DNA of 64,000 nucleotides from Saccopteryx bilineata. Lineage: Eukaryota; Chordata; Mammalia; Chiroptera; Emballonuridae. The DNA is taken from positions 167,832,296-167,896,295 of the forward strand of contig NC_089492.1 in assembly GCF_036850765.1 (NCBI RefSeq), read 5' to 3'. Under the pieces are notes generated by a model, which was given only the letters and a program-made list of their open reading frames with translations, made no database searches and was not told where the DNA came from. The translations under genes and the position numbers were made by a program. Of the stretch, positions 63,204 to 64,000 are shown in pieces; within the stretch, counting starts at the first letter, position 1; each line of letters begins with the position of its first letter.

Positions 63204-64000
63204 CTGTTATAAAGTACCCAATCCACAATTCCATGGGTGTTTGTAGAGGCATGTAGTCCAAATAAGTTTTTGAAGTTTTATTAAAGGAGGAAATTTATTT
63301 AATATTCTGGCCGCATATGGCTGACACAGGGCAACAGACCTAAATTGTGCAGCCCCCAAAAACAGTTCAGGGGCTGTTTATATACTTCTAATTATACATG
63401 AGAGGGGAAAAGACCTGACATTATGGCATAAATTTATACCTTTTGTTTAGAGATACATACATTAACTACACGCTTTCAGGAAGGAAGGGATAGTTTCCAT
63501 AGAGACAAATGCCTGTAAATGGTTAATTAGTATAAGAAAAGATTTTAATTTAATCTTGTTTCTTTCCTGTACCTGGCTAGCTGTTCACCCCTCCTCCCAT
63601 AGGTATGGGGGAAGGTCAGAGAATCCAAGTCTCCTTCTTCCTCTGCATTTACAATACAATGCAATTTTGGTTTTATGCTAATCACACAAATACAAAGATT
63701 ATTTTCAAAATCTCTCTTTGCATGCCTATCCCAAACCAATAAAATGTTCTTTAGACTTCCTAAAATATTAACATTAATTCTGTAACTTTTGGCACCTTAC
63801 AACATACCAGAAGGAGCTTGGTGGTTGCCAGGATAAACAAAGGCCTTTGGGGCTGCAGCCCTGTGAGAGGCAACAAGTGCGGCATAACTTAGGGTACAGG
63901 CTGAGGCCTCTACATGAGGAACTTGTAGGATCTTATAAAGTTTAGGGTGCAAGGGACTTAAGGCAAGTACTGAAATTCCTGACTTCTGGGGACGGATGGA
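63204..64000 (-). mobile_element. Probable LTR, - strand, running off the window
   Basis: On the minus strand the text has AAGTATATAAACAGCCCC (TATA region, about 63390), then TTAAATAAATTTCC and TTTAATAAAACTTC (poly-A signals) and ends GGGTACTTTATAACA at 63204. This is the order of U3, R and U5. The 5' part lies beyond 64000 or is not recognised. Confidence 0.45.

Overview
This window is mammalian nuclear DNA. It looks like bat DNA: it is packed with L1 retrotransposons and tRNA-derived SINEs whose heads (for example CCTGGCCGGTTGGCTCAG) I associate with sheath-tailed (emballonurid) bats. The bat call is fairly safe; the family call comes from memory of SINE types and should be checked. There are no bacterial features, no CRISPR arrays and no free-standing RNA genes.

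The only host gene I can support is the 3' part of a cytosolic sulfotransferase of the SULT1C group, on the + strand. Five coding exons are present: 143-240 (98 nt), 13958-14084 (127 nt), 17582-17676 (95 nt), 19705-19879 (175 nt) and 45281-45393 (113 nt to the stop). The first coding exons lie upstream of the window. Exon lengths, phases and residues match the SULT1 family, and the C-terminus is closest to SULT1C2. Three things stand out: a GC donor on the first intron seen, a two-codon deletion, and loss of two residues of the family's dimer motif.

Intron 143-13957 holds a class II (ERVK-like) pol relic broken by a SINE, a near full-length L1 (5875-12317) and further SINEs. The 25-kb last intron is built of nested insertions. 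A very old L1 (about 21430-22764 and 36819-38250) carries a second L1 (22765-23977 and 31790-36818), which carries a third, about 7.8 kb long (23978-31789). Another L1 (38526-44519) and two SINEs follow, all using one target sequence. Every L1 inside the gene lies antisense to it.

Downstream of the stop codon the L1s switch to the + strand. One old 5'-truncated L1 (about 47620-57320) has been hit by a class II solo LTR (48221-49277), a Tigger/pogo transposon (50476-53005) and a ZBED5-like hAT transposon (53843-56730), each with its proper target duplication. More L1 pieces, a SINE and LTR-like sequence fill the rest to 64000. All transposase and retroelement reading frames seen are broken.
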